64,000 bases of DNA from Shewanella sp. Isolate11 (GCF_022398315.1 NZ_JAKEVF010000003.1:252087-316086), one strand, 5' to 3'; positions 31,311 to 42,858 are shown, counted from the stretch's first letter. Numbers and translations: made by a program. Notes: generated from the letters alone by a model not told the origin.

Positions 31311-34300
31311 TTAGCCTTGAATTCGCTTATGTAGCTCTTGAACCGAAGTCACATTGGTTCGGTCATCGGCAGCATGCGCCATACAAGTGGCAAATGCAGC
31401 ATTAAGCGTAGTCGTATAGTTCACTTTGTAACGTAATGCACCGCGACGTAATTGACGTGAATCTTCAATCGCCTGACGTCCTTCGGTAGTATTAACGATA
31501 TAGGTGTACTCATCATTCTTAATACGGTCAAGAATGTGTGGACGACCTTCATGAACCTTGTTCACCAAACGTGGATTGATACCTGCTTCACCTAACACCA
31601 CTGCGGTGCCGTGTGTCGCATCGATTTCATAACCCAATTCGATGAGCTTAGCCGCTAAATCGGCTACGCGGCTCTTATCGCTGTTACGTACAGAAAGTAA
31701 TGCACGGCCCGATTTTGGCACTTCAGAAGTCGCACCCAGCTGTGCTTTAGCATAAGCTTCGGCAAAGGTTTCACCTACGCCCATCACCTCACCAGTAGAG
31801 CGCATTTCTGGGCCTAATAATGGGTCAACACCTGGGAACTTGTTGAAAGGCAATACCACTTCTTTTACTGAGTAGAAAGGTGGAATCACTTCTTCGGTAA
31901 AGCCTTGCTGCTCAAGCGATTGACCTGCCATTACACGCGCAGCAATCTTAGCTAGCGCTACACCTGTCGCTTTAGAGACAAAAGGAACAGTACGCGCAGC
32001 ACGAGGGTTAACCTCAATCATGTAGATAGTGTTATCTTGTACCGCGAACTGTACGTTCATCAAGCCAACAACACCGAGTTCCATGGCAAGCTTACGCACT
32101 TGAACGCGCATCTCATCTTGGATTTCTTGGCTTAAAGTGTATGGAGGCAGTGAACAGCCAGAGTCACCAGAGTGAACACCCGCTTGCTCGATATGCTCCA
32201 TAATCGCGCCAACCACAACAGTCTTGCCATCACAAACCGCATCGATATCCACTTCAGTCGCGTTATCGAGGAAACGGTCAAGCAATACAGGCGAAGCGTT
32301 CGATACACTAACAGCTTCATTGAAGTAACGACGTAAATCTTGTTCGTCGTATACGATTTCCATCGCCCGGCCACCCAATACATAAGATGGACGAACTACT
32401 AACGGATAACCGATACGCTCAGCAGAAATTACCGCACCTTCTACCGTAGTGACGGTATCATTTTCAGGTTGCTTCATTTCAAGACGCTGAATCGCTTGCT
32501 GGAAACGCTCACGGTCTTCTGCACGGTCAATCGCATCAGGGCTAGTACCAATAATTGGTACACCAGCGGCTTCTAGGTCACGAGCCAGTTTCAGTGGTGT
32601 TTGACCACCGTAATGCACGATCACGCCTTTTGGCTTTTCGATACGAACGATTTCAAGTACATCTTCAAGTGTAATTGGCTCGAAGTATAAACGGTCTGAG
32701 GTGTCGTAATCTGTAGATACCGTTTCAGGGTTACAGTTAACCATAATGGTTTCATAACCGTCTTCACGAAGCGCTAATGCCGCATGTACACAACAGTAAT
32801 CGAACTCAATACCCTGACCGATACGGTTTGGACCACCACCGATAACCATGATTTTCTCACGTTCTGATGGGTTTGCCTCACACTCTTCCTCGTAGGTTGA
32901 GTACATGTAAGCGGTATCGGTTGAGAATTCGGCTGCACAAGTATCTACACGTTTGTAAACCGGGTAGATCTCATGGCGATAACGCAACTTGCGCATCTCA
33001 GATTCGCTGATCCCCAGCAATTCAGCCAGACGAGTATCGGCAAAACCTTTACGCTTAAGCTTGTAAAGGAAGTCTTTGTCCATTCTCGACATGCCGCCTT
33101 CTTTCACTTGTGCTTCAAGTTCAAGTAGGTCTTCAATCTGAACCAAGAACCAAAGGTCGATGTTGGTCAATTTGAAAATGGCTTCTAAACCAAGGCCAGC
33201 ACGGAAAGCGTCAGCAATATAACGAATACGCTCAGCACCTGGTTCTTTCAGTTCATGGCGAATACGTGATAATGCTTCAGGCTCATCAATATCAATAATG
33301 GGGTCTAAACCACTGATGCCAACTTCAAGACCACGAAGGGCTTTTTGCAGTGATTCTTGGAAAGTACGGCCAATGGCCATCACTTCACCAACAGACTTCA
33401 TTTGAGTCGTCAAACGATCGTTTGCGCCGGCAAACTTCTCAAAGTTAAAACGTGGCACCTTAGTCACAACATAATCAATTGCAGGCTCAAACGATGCTGG
33501 TGTTGCACCGCCTGTAATATCATTGCTCAGTTCATCTAAGGTAAAGCCAACGGCTAGCTTAGCCGCGATTTTAGCAATCGGGAAACCAGTCGCTTTTGAT
33601 GCTAGTGCTGATGAACGCGATACACGTGGGTTCATCTCGATGATCACCATACGACCATCTTTAGGATTGATACCAAACTGTACGTTTGAACCGCCAGTTT
33701 CAACACCAATCTCACGCAGTACTGCAAGTGATGCATTACGCATCAACTGGTATTCTTTATCAGTTAGAGTCTGTGCAGGTGCCACGGTGATAGAGTCACC
33801 TGTATGTACACCCATTGGGTCGAAGTTTTCGATTGAACACACAATAATACAGTTATCATTGCGGTCACGAACCACTTCCATCTCATACTCTTTCCAACCA
33901 ATTAGCGACTCATCGATAAGTAGCTCTGTGGTTGGTGAAAGTTCAAGACCTTGAGAACAAATCTCTTCAAACTCTTCCTTGTTGTAAGCGATACCACCGC
34001 CGCTGCCACCCATAGTAAATGATGGGCGAATAATACAAGGGAAACCGACTTCATCTAATACTTTATAAGCATCTTCCATGCTGTGCGCGATACCAGCACG
34101 AGGACACTCAAGACCAATACTGGTCATGGCTTTGTCGAAGCGACTACGGTCTTCTGCTTTATCGATAGCATCAGCCGTTGCACCAATCATCTCTACGTTA
34201 AACTCGGCAAGCACACCTTCGCTTTCAAGTTTAAGCGCACAGTTCAGTGCAGTTTGACCACCCATGGTTGGCAAAATCGCATCTGGACGCTCTTTAGCGA

Positions 34301-34532
34301 TGATGTTGCGTACCACTTCCCAGTGAATCGGTTCGATGTAGGTCGCATCGGCCATTTCTGGATCAGTCATAATTGTCGCAGGGTTAGAGTTAACTAGGAT
34401 AACTCTGTAGCCTTCTTCTCTTAGGGCTTTACACGCCTGAGCACCTGAGTAGTCAAACTCACATGCTTGGCCAATCACAATTGGGCCGGCACCTAGGATA
34501 AGAATACTTTTTATATCTGTACGTTTTGGCAT
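31311..34532 (-). CDS. carB: Carbamoyl-phosphate synthase large subunit
   Basis: Makes carbamoyl phosphate for arginine and pyrimidine synthesis from bicarbonate, ATP and ammonia delivered by CarA. The 1073 residues comprise two tandem ATP-grasp halves: N-half with [40 protein letters not shown]-half with [41 protein letters not shown]-terminal MGS-like allosteric domain follows. Starts 20 bp after carA. Confidence 0.98.
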   Translation of the reverse strand: MPKRTDIKSILILGAGPIVIGQACEFDYSGAQACKALREEGYRVILVNSNPATIMTDPEMADATYIEPIHWEVVRNIIAKERPDAILPTMGGQTALNCALKLESEGVLAEFNVEMIGATADAIDKAEDRSRFDKAMTSIGLECPRAGIAHSMEDAYKVLDEVGFPCIIRPSFTMGGSGGGIAYNKEEFEEICSQGLELSPTTELLIDESLIGWKEYEMEVVRDRNDNCIIVCSIENFDPMGVHTGDSITVAPAQTLTDKEYQLMRNASLAVLREIGVETGGSNVQFGINPKDGRMVIIEMNPRVSRSSALASKATGFPIAKIAAKLAVGFTLDELSNDITGGATPASFEPAIDYVVTKVPRFNFEKFAGANDRLTTQMKSVGEVMAIGRTFQESLQKALRGLEVGISGLDPIIDIDEPEALSRIRHELKEPGAERIRYIADAFRAGLGLEAIFKLTNIDLWFLVQIEDLLELEAQVKEGGMSRMDKDFLYKLKRKGFADTRLAELLGISESEMRKLRYRHEIYPVYKRVDTCAAEFSTDTAYMYSTYEEECEANPSEREKIMVIGGGPNRIGQGIEFDYCCVHAALALREDGYETIMVNCNPETVSTDYDTSDRLYFEPITLEDVLEIVRIEKPKGVIVHYGGQTPLKLARDLEAAGVPIIGTSPDAIDRAEDRERFQQAIQRLEMKQPENDTVTTVEGAVISAERIGYPLVVRPSYVLGGRAMEIVYDEQDLRRYFNEAVSVSNASPVLLDRFLDNATEVDIDAVCDGKTVVVGAIMEHIEQAGVHSGDSGCSLPPYTLSQEIQDEMRVQVRKLAMELGVVGLMNVQFAVQDNTIYMIEVNPRAARTVPFVSKATGVALAKIAARVMAGQSLEQQGFTEEVIPPFYSVKEVVLPFNKFPGVDPLLGPEMRSTGEVMGVGETFAEAYAKAQLGATSEVPKSGRALLSVRNSDKSRVADLAAKLIELGYEIDATHGTAVVLGEAGINPRLVNKVHEGRPHILDRIKNDEYTYIVNTTEGRQAIEDSRQLRRGALRYKVNYTTTLNAAFATCMAHAADDRTNVTSVQELHKRIQG

Positions 34533-34552
34533 TGCTGAAACCTTCTCCCGGA

Positions 34553-35698
34553 CTACTTAGCGTTGTGACGATACTGTTCAATCAACTCAATAAAGTGATC
34601 AAACAATGGGGCCGCATCATGGGGGCCTGGGCTCGCTTCAGGGTGTCCCTGGAAGCTAAATGCTGGCTTATCGGTAAGATGAATACCTTGTAGCGAACCA
34701 TCAAATAGTGACTTATGGGTCACCTTAATGTTGGCGGGTAAGCTGGCTTCATCAGCAGCAAAACCATGGTTTTGACTGGTGATCATCACATTACCCAGTT
34801 CAAGGTTGCTCACAGGGTGGTTAGCACCATGGTGACCAAACTTCATCTTTAAGGTTTTAGCACCTGAGGCAAGTGCCAATAACTGATGTCCTAAACAGAT
34901 ACCAAATACTGGAATATCGGTTTTAAGGATTTGTTGAATCGCTTCAATGGCGTAATCACATGGTTCTGGGTCACCAGGGCCGTTTGACAGGAATACCCCG
35001 TCAGGATTCATCGCCAGTACTTCAGCAGCAGATGTTTTTGCAGGTACCACAGTTACATCACAACCACGGTCGACCAGCATACGTAAAATATTGCGTTTAA
35101 CACCATAGTCATAAGCAACCACTTTAAATTTAAGTTCTGCTTCTGGGGTGTCGTCAGGTAAACCACCCACTAGACGCCAGCTACCGCTGCGCCACTGATA
35201 TTGCTTATCGGTAGTCACCTCTTTGGCTAAGTCCATGCCTTTTAATCCAGGGAATGCTTTGGCAGCTTCAAGCGCCTTAGCTTCATCCATATCACCGACT
35301 AAAATTGCGCCAGCCTGTGCCCCTTTCTCCCTTAGGATACGCGTAAGTTTACGAGTATCGATATCAGCAATACCAACAACATTGTTAGCTTTTAAATAAT
35401 CACTGAGGGTTTGCTGATTTCTGAAGTTACTTGCCACTAGAGGTAAGTCTCTAATGATTAAACCACAAGCGTGAACGGCGTCTGATTCGACATCTTCACT
35501 ATTGGTTCCTGTATTACCAATATGGGGATAAGTTAAAGTAACGATTTGACGAGAATAGGAAGGATCCGTCAGGATCTCTTGGTAACCAGTCATTGAAGTG
35601 TTAAAAACAACTTCACCAACTGCTAATCCATCAGCACCAATTGCAGTGCCAGAGAAAACGGTTCCATCTTCGAGTACGAGTAAGGCAGACTTTGTCAA
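34553..35698 (-). CDS. carA: Carbamoyl-phosphate synthase small subunit
   Basis: Glutamine amidotransferase subunit. The class I triad is visible: Cys in [13 protein letters not shown], His and Glu in [15 protein letters not shown] place the start at a TTG at 35698, giving [17 protein letters not shown] like relatives, with GGAGG exactly 5 nt upstream. The frame is open to 35851, but that extension contains promoter-like sequence. E. coli carA also starts with an uncommon codon, as far as I recall. 381 residues. Confidence 0.95.
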   Translation of the reverse strand: MTKSALLVLEDGTVFSGTAIGADGLAVGEVVFNTSMTGYQEILTDPSYSRQIVTLTYPHIGNTGTNSEDVESDAVHACGLIIRDLPLVASNFRNQQTLSDYLKANNVVGIADIDTRKLTRILREKGAQAGAILVGDMDEAKALEAAKAFPGLKGMDLAKEVTTDKQYQWRSGSWRLVGGLPDDTPEAELKFKVVAYDYGVKRNILRMLVDRGCDVTVVPAKTSAAEVLAMNPDGVFLSNGPGDPEPCDYAIEAIQQILKTDIPVFGICLGHQLLALASGAKTLKMKFGHHGANHPVSNLELGNVMITSQNHGFAADEASLPANIKVTHKSLFDGSLQGIHLTDKPAFSFQGHPEASPGPHDAAPLFDHFIELIEQYRHNAK

Positions 35699-35783
35699 CA
35701 CGACCTCCGAAAAGAGCCAAGCCATTGTATAATAGGGTTTTATTTTACGATTAAAATACCAACTTCCGCTTAAATACGAAATT

Positions 35784-35800
35784 TTGACAAATTCCGTCAA
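35784..35800. promoter_or_regulatory. Inverted repeat upstream of carA (possible operator)
   Basis: TTGAC-N7-GTCAA, a perfect 5-bp-arm inverted repeat about 90 bp before the carA start. On the minus strand TTGACG could also act as a -35 hexamer. It does not resemble an ArgR or PurR site to my eye; the binding protein is unknown. Confidence 0.35.
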
Positions 35801-35850
35801 TTCTATAGGTAAAATCAGATTTCGTCTATAAATGTGAAAGTTTTTTCTCA

Positions 35851-35876
35851 AAAAAAAACGCCAAATTGGCGTTTTT
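35851..35876 (-). terminator. Intrinsic terminator after dapB
   Basis: aaaacgcc/ggcgtttt stem starting 7 bp after the dapB stop, followed on the minus strand by eight or more T residues. Confidence 0.85.
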
Positions 35877-35882
35877 CAATTA

Positions 35883-36698
35883 CTAACTTTTTAAACCTAA
35901 AACCTGCTGCATGTCATAAAGACCCGGGGCTTGATCGCCGAGCCAAAAAGCAGCACGCATAGCACCATTAGCAAAGGTCATTCTGCTTGACGCTTTATGG
36001 GTGATCTCTAATCGCTCACCTATATCGGCAAACATCGCAGTATGCTCACCGACTAGGTCACCAGCGCGAATAGTTGAGAAACCTATGGTCTCTCGCGAAC
36101 GTTCCTCTGTGATCCCTTCACGACCATAAATGGCGCATTTTTCTAAATCACGGCCAAGCACTTCGGCGATCACTTCGCCCATCTTAAGCGCGGTTCCAGA
36201 AGGAGCGTCTTTCTTATATCTATGGTGACCTTCGATAATTTCGATATCGGTATAACTGCCCATCACTTCAGCGGCGACTTCAAGTAGACGCCACATCAAG
36301 TTAACCCCAACTGACATGTTCGGTGCCATAACAATAGGGGTGTTTTCGGCATAGGCAGCAATCTGCTCTTTTTGAGCATGATTAAAACCCGTTGTACCAA
36401 TCACAATTGCTTTACCATTACGAGAACACCAATCGGTATGAACCAAGCTGGCTTCTGGTGAAGTGAAATCGATTAACACATCGAAATCATCTACCGCATG
36501 ATCAAGACTATCGGTAATAGCAACATTCATGGCACCAACACCCGCTAGCTCACCAGCGTCAACACCAATTAATGTCGAACCCGCGCGCTCGATAGCCGCA
36601 CCTAAGAAGATGTTGCTACTTAACTTAGCCGATTCAATAAGAGTACGGCCCATACGTCCACTACCACCGGTAATTGCGACTCTTACTTGCTCTGTCAT
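35883..36698 (-). CDS. dapB: 4-hydroxy-tetrahydrodipicolinate reductase
   Basis: Lysine/diaminopimelate pathway enzyme. 271 residues; NAD(P)H-binding [40 protein letters not shown], and the catalytic [15 protein letters not shown] signature. It lies upstream of carA on the same strand with a terminator between. Confidence 0.97.
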   Translation of the reverse strand: MTEQVRVAITGGSGRMGRTLIESAKLSSNIFLGAAIERAGSTLIGVDAGELAGVGAMNVAITDSLDHAVDDFDVLIDFTSPEASLVHTDWCSRNGKAIVIGTTGFNHAQKEQIAAYAENTPIVMAPNMSVGVNLMWRLLEVAAEVMGSYTDIEIIEGHHRYKKDAPSGTALKMGEVIAEVLGRDLEKCAIYGREGITEERSRETIGFSTIRAGDLVGEHTAMFADIGERLEITHKASSRMTFANGAMRAAFWLGDQAPGLYDMQQVLGLKS

Positions 36699-36766
36699 CC
36701 AATACTCTCCACACGTTATTTTTGCTATCCGTAACGGATCTGATCGCTATTATTTTAGGTTCAAAA

Positions 36767-36794
36767 AAAAGCCTAAGCAACGGCTTAGGCTTTT
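36767..36794. terminator. Intrinsic terminator after fklB
   Basis: 11-bp perfect stem aaaagcctaag/cttaggctttt, 6 bp after the fklB stop, with T-run on the minus strand. It separates fklB from dapB. Confidence 0.9.
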
Positions 36795-36799
36795 CAACA

Positions 36800-37417
36800 T
36801 TATAGAATGTCGAGTAATTCGACTTCAAATACCAATGCTGAGTAAGGAGGAATTGATGCACCGGCACCGCGCTCGCCATAAGCAAGGTGGTGAGGAACAT
36901 AAAGCTTCCACTTAGAACCGACTGGCATAAGTTGTAATGCTTCAGTCCAACCTGCAATCACACCTGATACAGGGAATTCAGCGGGCTGATCACGTAATAC
37001 AGAGCTATCGAAAACATCACCGCTGATGAAAGTACCGTGATAATGCGTACGAACTGTTGAGTCGTAACCAGGCTTATCACCATTACCTTCGGTAATGATC
37101 TCATACTGAAGACCTGACTCTAAAGTCACAACGCCTTCACGTTGCTTGTTTTCGGCAAGGAAAGTTTCACCTTCTGCTGATGCAGCAGCTGCAGCGGCTT
37201 CTTGTACCTTCTGGATACGCTGACTAATTTCAGTGAAGGCAGTTTGAAGATCTTGCATAGAAACAGCGCTTTCTTTACCGTCAAATGCATCAGATAAACC
37301 AACTTGAACCGCTGAAATATCGATACCTTCGAAAGAGTTTGCCGCTAGTTGCTCGCCCAGTTGGCGACCTACACCGTAGCTAGCATGCTGTTCAATTGTG
37401 GTGAACTTGTCAGACAT
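36800..37417 (-). CDS. fklB: FKBP-type peptidyl-prolyl isomerase (FklB/FKBP22)
   Basis: Dimeric prolyl isomerase. The 205 residues have an N-terminal helical dimerisation domain with no signal peptide and a C-terminal FKBP domain: VRTHYHGTFISGDVFDSS, FPVSGVIAGWTEALQLMPVGSKW, YVPHHLAYGERGAGASIPPYSALVFEVELLDI. FKBP22 of Shewanella species is known as a cold-active folding helper; the specific role here is inferred from family. Confidence 0.94.
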   Translation of the reverse strand: MSDKFTTIEQHASYGVGRQLGEQLAANSFEGIDISAVQVGLSDAFDGKESAVSMQDLQTAFTEISQRIQKVQEAAAAAASAEGETFLAENKQREGVVTLESGLQYEIITEGNGDKPGYDSTVRTHYHGTFISGDVFDSSVLRDQPAEFPVSGVIAGWTEALQLMPVGSKWKLYVPHHLAYGERGAGASIPPYSALVFEVELLDIL

Positions 37418-37498
37418 AATGATACTACTCTCATTTATTCAATTAATTTCGCGGCGGATTCTACCATAATGTATGACAAAATGCCCACAAATCGGCCA

Positions 37499-38287
37499 TT
37501 AGTTACAGGCTTTTTTTGCTCGATAAGGACTAGATTCATATAAGGGCAACACTTTAGCTTGGATCTGTTGCAGGTCGGCTATCCTTCGTCCATGAGATGG
37601 ATGGGTCGACATCAACTCAGGGCCTTGGCTGCCGCCTGCCTTGGCCATATTTTGCCATAGGCTGATACTTTCTCGAGGGTCAAAGCCAGCTTGAGCCATT
37701 AACTGAGCGCCAATGATATCTGCTTCGGTTTCTTGCTCGCGGCCGTAAGGCAAAATAAAGCCCACTTGCGCACCTAAACCCAACGCCGCCATATACAGAT
37801 CGCGATGACTCACCTCTCCGATCTCTAAGGCTGCGTTAGCAAGCTGCATCCCAGTACCAGTCATCTGTGCCCGAGACACTTGTTCATTACTGTGATTGGC
37901 CAGTACATGCGCCACTTCATGCCCTAATACCGCAGCAAGTTGGTGTTGATTATTCGCCACCGACAATAGCCCGCTATAAACCCCAATATGCCCGCCCGGC
38001 AGCGCGAAAGCGTTGACTTGCTCAGAATCAAACAGCACCACATCCCACTTAGGCTGCTGCCCCGGTAAAACTGCAGTGATGCGATTAGCAACACATTGGA
38101 CATATTGGTTAAGCTGTTTATCTTGACTAATCGGTTGTTGCTTCTTCATGGCAGCGAAAGATTCGGCGCCCATCTGATCCATCTGCATCGATGAAAACAA
38201 CAGCACCTGCCCTCGCCCCGTTGGTGATTGATGCGTCGCGCACCCACTTAAGATCAAGAATCCTAACCCCACCAGCCACTTTTGCAT
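37499..38287 (-). CDS. M48-family lipoprotein metalloprotease (LoiP/YcaL-like)
   Basis: Predicted zinc protease of the periplasm or outer membrane. The start at 38287 (MQKWLVGLGFLILSGC) gives a lipoprotein signal with lipobox LSGC; AAGGA lies 8 nt upstream, whereas the ATG at 38296 abuts it. Zinc-binding HEVAH with downstream ETEADIIGAQLM supply the HExxH and third ligand, and ALPGGHIGVYSGLL is a conserved M48 stretch. About 262 residues. Members act in envelope protein quality control. The precise orthologue is not certain, so I leave the symbol empty. Confidence 0.88.
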   Translation of the reverse strand: MQKWLVGLGFLILSGCATHQSPTGRGQVLLFSSMQMDQMGAESFAAMKKQQPISQDKQLNQYVQCVANRITAVLPGQQPKWDVVLFDSEQVNAFALPGGHIGVYSGLLSVANNQHQLAAVLGHEVAHVLANHSNEQVSRAQMTGTGMQLANAALEIGEVSHRDLYMAALGLGAQVGFILPYGREQETEADIIGAQLMAQAGFDPRESISLWQNMAKAGGSQGPELMSTHPSHGRRIADLQQIQAKVLPLYESSPYRAKKACN

Positions 38288-38351
38288 CTTTAACATCCTT
38301 AATTGCCTTAACCCAATGGTGTCTAAATTAAACTCATTTTATTTTAGCCAT

Positions 38352-38378
38352 AAAAAAACCTCGCTAAGCGAGGTTTTT
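38352..38378 (-). terminator. Intrinsic terminator after dnaJ
   Basis: aacctcgc/gcgaggtt stem with triloop and long A/T runs, 18 bp after the dnaJ stop. Confidence 0.9.
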
Positions 38379-38395
38379 ATTTTGTGAAGTTAGCC

Positions 38396-39526
38396 TTAGC
38401 TATTCAAGTCCTGAAAGAACTTTTTCACACCGTCGAAGAAGCCTTCAGCTTTAGGGCTATGCTTCGTTGATGAGCCTGTAAGGGTATTATCAAATTCACG
38501 TAACAGCTCTTTTTGCTTGTCGCTTAGATTAACCGGCGTTTCCATGACCACTTTACACAGTAGATCGCCTACCGCATGGCTTCGAACCGATTTAACCCCT
38601 TTACCGCGCAAACGGAACATACGACCGGTTTGTGTCTCTGAAGGGATCTTCAGGTTCACCTTACCATCCAATGTCGGTACTTCAATCTCGCCACCTAATG
38701 CGGCCGTGCTAAATGAGATAGGCACTTCACAGTAAAGGTTATTGCCATCGCGAACGAAAATAGCATGTTCACGCACTGTAACCTGAACATACAAGTCACC
38801 GGCTGGTGCACCGAACTCGCCCGCCTCGCCTTCACCAGATAGACGAATACGATCGCCCGTATCCACACCGGCAGGAATTTTAACCGACAGGGTCTTGCTC
38901 TTTTCGACGCGACCTTCACCATGACACTTGTTACATGGATCTTTGATAATCTTCCCGCGACCATGACAAGTCGGACAGGCTTGCTGCACCGCAAAGAAAC
39001 CTTGGCGCATCTGTACTTGGCCTTGGCCATGACAGGTACCACAAGTGGTTGGTGACGAGCCCTTCTTAGCGCCGCTACCATCACACGCATCACAGGCTGC
39101 AAGTGTTGGAATACGTAGCTCTTTAGTTAAACCACGCACCGCTTCTTCCAGTGATAATTCTAAGTTATAGCGAAGATCACTACCTCGCGCAGCTTGGCGT
39201 TGACCACCACGGCGTCCACCGCCGAAGATGTCACCGAACACATCGCCAAACACATCACCGAAGTCAGCACCACCACCGAAACCGCCGCCACCGCGATTAG
39301 GATCCACACCCGCATGACCAAACTGATCATAGGCTGCTTTCTTATCGCTGTCGGTCAGAATTTCGTAAGCTTCTTTAACTTCTTTAAAGCTGGTTTCAGC
39401 CACTTTGTCGCCAGGGTTGCGATCTGGATGAAACTTCATGGCTAAACGCTTGTAAGCCTTTTTAATTTCACGTTCGCTGGCGTCACGACCTACGCCTAAT
39501 ACTTCGTAATAATCTCGCTTTGACAT
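38396..39526 (-). CDS. dnaJ: Chaperone DnaJ
   Basis: Hsp40 co-chaperone that delivers substrates to DnaK and stimulates its ATPase. 376 residues: J domain with HPD (FHPDRNPGD), Gly/Phe-rich linker ([21 protein letters not shown]), four zinc-binding CxxCxGxG repeats ([32 protein letters not shown]) and the C-terminal substrate-binding domains. It follows dnaK by 89 bp, with two hairpins in between. Confidence 0.98.
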   Translation of the reverse strand: MSKRDYYEVLGVGRDASEREIKKAYKRLAMKFHPDRNPGDKVAETSFKEVKEAYEILTDSDKKAAYDQFGHAGVDPNRGGGGFGGGADFGDVFGDVFGDIFGGGRRGGQRQAARGSDLRYNLELSLEEAVRGLTKELRIPTLAACDACDGSGAKKGSSPTTCGTCHGQGQVQMRQGFFAVQQACPTCHGRGKIIKDPCNKCHGEGRVEKSKTLSVKIPAGVDTGDRIRLSGEGEAGEFGAPAGDLYVQVTVREHAIFVRDGNNLYCEVPISFSTAALGGEIEVPTLDGKVNLKIPSETQTGRMFRLRGKGVKSVRSHAVGDLLCKVVMETPVNLSDKQKELLREFDNTLTGSSTKHSPKAEGFFDGVKKFFQDLNS

Positions 39527-39559
39527 AGTCTCATACTTTCTGTGCTGGAGTTGTACGAA

Positions 39560-39588
39560 CGGGCGTTAGAGTTTCCCCGTAACGCCCG
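39560..39588 (-). promoter_or_regulatory. Second hairpin in the dnaK-dnaJ gap
   Basis: 9-bp perfect stem cgggcgtta/taacgcccg with 11-nt loop. No T-run follows, so it is more likely an RNA processing or stability element than a terminator. Confidence 0.5.
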
Positions 39589-39591
39589 CTG

Positions 39592-39622
39592 AAAATAATT
39601 TAGGCCGGGCCTGAATTATTTT
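39592..39622 (-). promoter_or_regulatory. Long palindrome spanning the dnaK stop codon
   Basis: A nearly perfect inverted repeat (aaaataatttaggcc with ggcctgaattatttt) that includes the dnaK TAA. It could form a very stable hairpin in the dnaK-dnaJ mRNA and modulate the DnaK:DnaJ ratio by attenuation or 3' stabilisation. Confidence 0.55.
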
Positions 39623-41538
39623 TTGTCGTCTTTAACTTCTTCAAATTCAGCATCGACAACATCATCAGCTGACGCTTCTTGTGATTGCTGAGCCTGTTCA
39701 CCTTGGGCACCTTGTGATGCTTGGGCTTTAGCTTGAGCAATTTCCATCAGCTTGGCAGATGCTTCCATTAACGCTTGAGTAGCTTTTTCGATCGCTTCTT
39801 TGTCGTTACCTTTAGTTGCGGTATCAACATCAGCCATTGCCGCTTCGATCTTCTCTTTCTCTTCGCTTGGTAGCTCTTCGCCAGCTTCTTCGATTTGCTT
39901 CTTAGTCGCGTGAACCATGCCATCGGCTTGGTTACGAGCCGTCACTAGCTCTTCGAATTTCGCATCTTCATCTGCATGAGCTTCTGCATCACGAACCATT
40001 GCATCCACTTCTTCATCGCTTAGACCAGAAGAAGCCTTGATGGTAATGTTCTGTGCTTTTCCGGTTTTCTTATCGGTCGCAGACACATGCAAGATACCAT
40101 CGGCATCGATATCGAACGCCACTTCAATTTGTGGCATGCCACGTGGAGCTGGCTCAATACCTTCTAGGTTAAATTGACCTAGAGATTTGTTGGCGCTTGA
40201 CTGCTTACGCTCACCTTGAAGTACGTGAATGGTTACCGCACTTTGGTTATCGTCTGCAGTTGAGAAGGTTTGGCTAGCCTTGGTTGGGATAGTGGTGTTC
40301 TTCTCAATCAGCTTGGTCATCACGCTACCCATGGTTTCGATACCAAGAGAAAGTGGCGTTACGTCTAGTAACAATACGTCTTTCACGTCACCAGCGAGTA
40401 CACCCGCTTGAACTGCTGCACCAATTGCAACCGCTTCATCTGGGTTCACGTCTTGACGAAGCTCTTTGCCGAAGAAGGCTGAAACTTCAGCACGTACTTT
40501 AGGCATACGAGTTTGACCACCCACCAAAATCACTTCGTTGATGTCTGATACAGAAAGGTCTGCATCGGCCAGTGCAACTTTTAGTGGCTCAAGTGAACGA
40601 GTGATCAAGTCTTCAACTAGCGATTCTAGTTTGGCACGAGTGATCTTAACCACTAAGTGCTTAGGACCGGTTGCATCGGCGGTAATGTACGGCAGATTGA
40701 CTTCAGTTTGAGTCGTGCTTGAAAGCTCAATCTTGGCTTTTTCAGCAGCTTCTTTTAGACGCTGCATTGCTAGCGGATCGTTACGTAGATCGATTGATTG
40801 CTCTTTCTTGAATTGATCAGCAAGATAGTTGATCAAACGGTTATCGAAATCTTCACCACCTAAGTGAGTATCACCATTGGTCGCTAGTACTTCGAAAGTT
40901 TGTTCACCATCTACGCTATCGATTTCGATGATAGATATATCGAATGTACCACCACCTAAATCGTATACCGCAACAACGTTGTCGCCTTGCTTCTTGTCGA
41001 TACCATAAGCCAATGCCGCGGCCGTTGGCTCGTTGATAATACGCTTAACTTCAAGACCTGCGATGCGACCTGCATCTTTAGTTGCTTGACGTTGTGAATC
41101 GTTAAAGTAAGCAGGAACGGTAATAACCGCTTCAGTGACAGGCTCACCAAGGAAGTCTTCTGCTGTCTTCTTCATTTTCTTCAGAATTTCAGCAGAAACT
41201 TGTGGAGGAGCCATCTTCTTACCGTGCGCCTCAACCCATGCATCACCGTTATCAGCACCAATAATTTTGAATGGCATAATGTCTACGTCGCGCTGAACTT
41301 CATCATCGGTAAAACGACGACCAATTAGACGCTTAATCGCGAAAAAGGTGTTAGCTGGGTTTGTTACAGCTTGACGTTTCGCAGATTGACCTACGATAGT
41401 TTCGTCGCCAGTGTATGCAACAATTGATGGAGTGGTACGATCACCCTCTGCATTTTCAATCACACGTGCTTTACCGCCATCTAATACGGCAACACAAGAG
41501 TTGGTTGTACCTAAATCGATACCAATAATTTTACCCAT
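39616..41538 (-). CDS. dnaK: Chaperone DnaK (Hsp70)
   Basis: ATP-dependent chaperone. The start at 41538 ([18 protein letters not shown]) has GGAGG 5 nt upstream. 640 residues: nucleotide-binding domain with [34 protein letters not shown]; linker [11 protein letters not shown]; substrate domain; Gln/Ala-rich C-terminal lid ending [16 protein letters not shown]. No grpE is adjacent. Confidence 0.98.
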   Translation of the reverse strand: MGKIIGIDLGTTNSCVAVLDGGKARVIENAEGDRTTPSIVAYTGDETIVGQSAKRQAVTNPANTFFAIKRLIGRRFTDDEVQRDVDIMPFKIIGADNGDAWVEAHGKKMAPPQVSAEILKKMKKTAEDFLGEPVTEAVITVPAYFNDSQRQATKDAGRIAGLEVKRIINEPTAAALAYGIDKKQGDNVVAVYDLGGGTFDISIIEIDSVDGEQTFEVLATNGDTHLGGEDFDNRLINYLADQFKKEQSIDLRNDPLAMQRLKEAAEKAKIELSSTTQTEVNLPYITADATGPKHLVVKITRAKLESLVEDLITRSLEPLKVALADADLSVSDINEVILVGGQTRMPKVRAEVSAFFGKELRQDVNPDEAVAIGAAVQAGVLAGDVKDVLLLDVTPLSLGIETMGSVMTKLIEKNTTIPTKASQTFSTADDNQSAVTIHVLQGERKQSSANKSLGQFNLEGIEPAPRGMPQIEVAFDIDADGILHVSATDKKTGKAQNITIKASSGLSDEEVDAMVRDAEAHADEDAKFEELVTARNQADGMVHATKKQIEEAGEELPSEEKEKIEAAMADVDTATKGNDKEAIEKATQALMEASAKLMEIAQAKAQASQGAQGEQAQQSQEASADDVVDAEFEEVKDDKK

Positions 41539-41591
41539 GGAGTCCTCCAAAAAATCTTTTAACTAACACTAAATTTGTCATCATGATTAAG

Positions 41592-41620
41592 ATATGGGGA
41601 TCGGTGAAATCGTTTTCAAG
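41592..41620 (-). promoter_or_regulatory. Sigma-32 heat-shock promoter for dnaKJ
   Basis: Minus-strand CTTGAAA (41614-41620), 14-nt spacer, CCCCATAT (41592-41599): a near-perfect sigma-32 promoter about 55-80 bp upstream of the dnaK start. The rest of the 320-bp gap to the divergent transporter contains an inverted repeat CCCAATAT/ATATTGGG (41647-41678). Confidence 0.85.
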
Positions 41621-41858
41621 CCCGATTTTAAACCTTGAGTTTTCAGCCCAATATCTATCCTTAACACCCTATATTGGGACGCTAAAAGTGATTACAAGGG
41701 CACAAAGCATAAAAGTTTAATTTAATCGCAATTTTTTTAGTCTTAAAAAAGCAGCTTTAATCAGCAAAGCAACATATAATCCCAGCGCCTAGGTTGCGAT
41801 AACAACCCTGCGATAAACTTCCTATAATTAATCTGTATTTATCGAGTGAGAACCTGCC

Positions 41859-42773
41859 GTGAAACCGACTAGCCAAGCTTATATCTATGCGGGATGTGCG
41901 ATCTTGTTATGGTCGACAGTGGCGACGGCATTTAAATTGGCCTTAAGCCATTACACGCCGCTGCAGTTAGTATTAATTGCAGTGCTCACATCGATCGTGG
42001 CGTTGAGTCTGATCTTGGGCGTTATGGGCAAACTGAAGCTCATCAAAAAGCAGTTTATTCGCCGCCCTTGGTTTTACTTACAAACCGGGCTGCTTAATCC
42101 GTTTCTCTACTATCTAGTGCTGTTTAAAGCTTATGATCTGCTACCAGCCCAGCAAGCCTTATCACTCAATTACACCTGGGCTATTTTATTACCGCTGCTA
42201 TCAGTACCTCTGTTAAAGCACAAACTCAGAAAGAGCGACTTACTGGCTGCAATTATTGCTTACTTAGGCGTATTTGTTATCGCTACCAACGGCAATATCA
42301 CATCGTTACATTTCGAAAGTGCCACTGGAGTTTTATTAGCTTTAGCCAGCACCGTCGTCTGGGCGCTTTACTGGATAGTGAACACCAAAGATAAGGGCGA
42401 CCCAGTAGTGAGTCTGCTGCTGAGTTTCCTCGTCGGCTTACCTCTGGTTATTGCAACCTTATGCTTTACCGATACCATACCTACTTGGGATGCCAAAGCC
42501 TTTGGTGCTGGTGTTTATGTTGGCTTGTTCGAAATGGGCGTGACCTTCGTGCTCTGGTTAATGGCGCTGAAAAAAACCGATCGTACTGCCAATATGACAA
42601 CCTTAGTGTTCATCACACCGGTATTGTCGGTAGGTTTTATCGCTTGGATATTACAAGAGGCTATCACCCCCTCAACTTTTGTTGGCCTAGCACTCATTCT
42701 CAGCGCGTTAATCCTTCAAAAGCTGCTACCAAGACTATTACAAAGTAAGCCTAAGCCGCTTGTAATGCCCTAG
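41859..42773 (+). CDS. EamA/DMT-superfamily transporter
   Basis: Predicted inner-membrane exporter of small metabolites. 304 residues from a GTG start, with about ten hydrophobic helices in two EamA repeats (first ILLWSTVATAFKLALSHYTPLQ; second starting near ATGVLLALASTVVWALYWIVNTK) and a basic C-terminus. Substrate cannot be predicted. Divergent from dnaKJ; convergent with the following gene, with which it shares a terminator. Confidence 0.88.
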   Translation: MKPTSQAYIYAGCAILLWSTVATAFKLALSHYTPLQLVLIAVLTSIVALSLILGVMGKLKLIKKQFIRRPWFYLQTGLLNPFLYYLVLFKAYDLLPAQQALSLNYTWAILLPLLSVPLLKHKLRKSDLLAAIIAYLGVFVIATNGNITSLHFESATGVLLALASTVVWALYWIVNTKDKGDPVVSLLLSFLVGLPLVIATLCFTDTIPTWDAKAFGAGVYVGLFEMGVTFVLWLMALKKTDRTANMTTLVFITPVLSVGFIAWILQEAITPSTFVGLALILSALILQKLLPRLLQSKPKPLVMP

Positions 42774-42783
42774 CTTTAATCTT

Positions 42784-42811
42784 AAAAAACCGACTCTTAG
42801 GTCGGTTTTAC
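42784..42811. terminator. Bidirectional intrinsic terminator
   Basis: aaaaccgac/gtcggtttt stem with a 6-nt loop and runs on both sides, between the EamA gene and the convergent DUF4097-like gene. Confidence 0.88.
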
Positions 42812-42858
42812 TCAGCTTTGAGGTGGTTCATCGCTAGTTAGCGACTTAAGTTATGGAC

